Shown in pieces: positions 62,610 through 64,000 of a stretch of DNA of 64,000 nt; the stretch's first letter is position 1, and the number at the start of each line of letters is the position of its first letter. The position numbers and the translations under genes are program-made. The stretch covers positions 372,001-436,000 of the forward strand of contig JABMLP010000010.1 in NCBI GenBank assembly GCA_013176395.1, read 5' to 3'. A model generated the notes under the pieces. That model was not told where the DNA came from. It saw only the letters and a list, made by a program, of their open reading frames with translations, and ran no database searches. The stretch is from Venturia oleaginea. Taxonomy: Eukaryota; Ascomycota; Dothideomycetes; Venturiales; Venturiaceae.

Positions 62610-64000
62610 GATGATGGCTGGTTTGGTGGTAGGTTTGATCGAGCAAGAGAATAGTGTAAATTAATTTAGTTTCGTTTGGTGAGGTCGACCGGCGACAAAA
62701 GTTGAATAATTAGATGTAGAGGGTGGGTTTGTTGGTGTGTTTGATAGTTTGTTTGTAAGAAAGCACCAGGCTTTTTGAGAGAGAAAATTAAAAGATAAGA
62801 AAAAGAGGAAAACGAAACAGGAAAAAACCACACTATTCTTTGAGTTGACGGACTTGCTGAGGAAGAAAAAGTGATGGTGGGGAGGGAAGGGGATCCTCTT
62901 ATGCAGCGCACACAACGTTCGCTACGGCATTTTCGGTCACCACGATGGACGGGGCCCCATACAGGGCTCTCCACGCCGAGCCAGAGAGGCCAACAGGCCA
63001 AAAATGCGGACGACATGGAATGGCAGTCTGATGTCTTCGTTGATTGGTGTGGTGTCCCTTCTGTAGGCGCCGACACTACTTGCTTGCACACCCGGGCCAG
63101 CCAAGCAACTGCAACGACCAGCCATACGAGGGAACAAGGCCAATCAGAGGGCGTAGGAACTTGGCTCCTCCGGATCACACAGCGGGCCTGCTGCAGTGCA
63201 ACGAATCGATAGAATGCAGTCATGAACATCGTAGAATAGCCTTCGTTTAGTGGATTGAAGGTGGGAATGTAGGTCGCTGGTATGCTGTTCGCCTTCTGTC
63301 TCTGAGACCTCCTGGAAATGCGCATCAGCAAGAGAGTTGTGGATTCAGACAACATCGCCATGTCCAAGGAAATGATCAGATGGTATTCTAGCACGGTCCG
63401 GTGGGGGGGGGGGGAAAGCTTTCGACCGAGAATGTCCTCTGTTTAACGTCACACAACATCCTCAAAACCCACCATGTCAAGCATTTGACTTCCATTGTCA
63501 TGGCCATGATCATCAATCTTCACCCACTATACATTCCCTACCCTGCGAACCCTAGAGGCTCCTTCGCCAGCGGCTACATCATGCAAAGAACGCCACATTC
63601 TCAAGAACATGATCCACTCCCTCAGCCAAAACCCACTCAAAGCCTACTCTCACTACTAAAAAATAATCTCCACCAGCCGAATTCAGAGAAGTTCATTCTC
63701 TTTCCTGGTCAATGGCTGCATCATACTGCATATCCACGAAGAACGTCACTGGTTCTCCATGCAGCTCAGCGTTAAAATAGGTCACGAGCACCAACGTCCT
63801 GCATGCAACAAGCCATGAAGATAAAGAGCCCCAATTTGACATAGTTGTCATGGATATACTGGGCAAATTAGGACTTGTGCGACGAGGTAACGACATACTC
63901 CACTAACCAGGTCTTGAACTCCGAGGAAGTATCTAGCTCATTACGACGAGCTAGCATTTGAGTAGCTTCATTTGTACCCTTGGAGGCTCTGAGCCTCTCA
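62610..64000. other. upstream region and window end without a recognised gene
   Basis: A 242-codon minus-strand frame (62666-63394) runs through the likely 5' leader and promoter of the CBM48-like gene. It has no domain and begins at a non-ATG codon. A run of nine or more G lies near 63403-63412. Short frames after 63401 are not supported. Confidence 0.35.

Noticed and set aside
62666..63394. 242-codon minus-strand ORF upstream of the CBM48-like gene
   Set aside because: It begins at a non-ATG codon, has no domain, and its end reads through A/T-rich leader sequence. More likely the promoter and 5' leader of the downstream gene.

Overview
This window comes from a filamentous ascomycete (Pezizomycotina). 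The evidence is short GT-AG introns of about 45-100 nt with CTAAC/CTGAC branch sites, a tRNA-Ala with a 10-nt anticodon-loop intron, and fungal families such as Spc24, an Egh16-like secreted protein, a Jen1-type carboxylate transporter and DUF4360. The gene set would fit a leotiomycete, but that is inference and no species is claimed. All intron and exon limits below were worked out by hand from splice signals, phase and family similarity.

Layout. 1-5.9 kb: a partial unknown gene, an Old Yellow Enzyme, a decayed remnant, and a head-to-head pair, spc24 (kinetochore) and fis1 (mitochondrial fission). 6.1-11.5 kb: a pseudogene-rich tract (zinc-ribbon-like remnant, F-box protein, NLR-type hydrolase fragment, methyltransferase-like remnant) around one intact DUF2237 gene. 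11.5-24.7 kb: a His-rich secreted protein, an NmrA-like dehydrogenase, a Jen1-like transporter with an apparently lost splice acceptor, a broken class V aminotransferase, a conserved membrane protein, tRNA-Ala(TGC), a ruined aspartic protease and a Tc1 transposase relic. 26-46.2 kb: the conserved core, with a pseudokinase, DUF4360 secreted protein, CAP/Srv2, a pfkB kinase (Mak32-like), a small membrane protein, mitoribosomal mL44, an Egh16-like protein, an unknown gene with an in-frame TAG, an aquaporin, CSN7 and an Artemis/SNM1-like nuclease. 46.2-61.8 kb: a gene-poor repeat island. It holds two small genes, a long pyrimidine tract, a possible solo LTR, a full-length Ty3/gypsy chromovirus with identical LTRs, a Tc1 element with a pogo-like element nested in it, and a TA-flanked MITE. 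61.8-64 kb: a gene with a CBM48-like N-terminus and its upstream region.

The genes do not form one pathway or an obvious biosynthetic cluster. Most are single housekeeping or accessory genes. The most unusual signals are: (1) three secreted-protein genes whose synonymous third positions switch abruptly between C-ending and G/T-ending blocks within one reading frame; (2) the AG acceptor missing exactly inside the Jen1 signature motif; (3) a pogo transposase inactivated by a triplicated 14-bp unit, inside an element that sits in a Tc1 element whose own transposase is intact; (4) a likely Tf1-style self-priming site in the chromovirus, whose LTRs are identical although pol has two nonsense codons.
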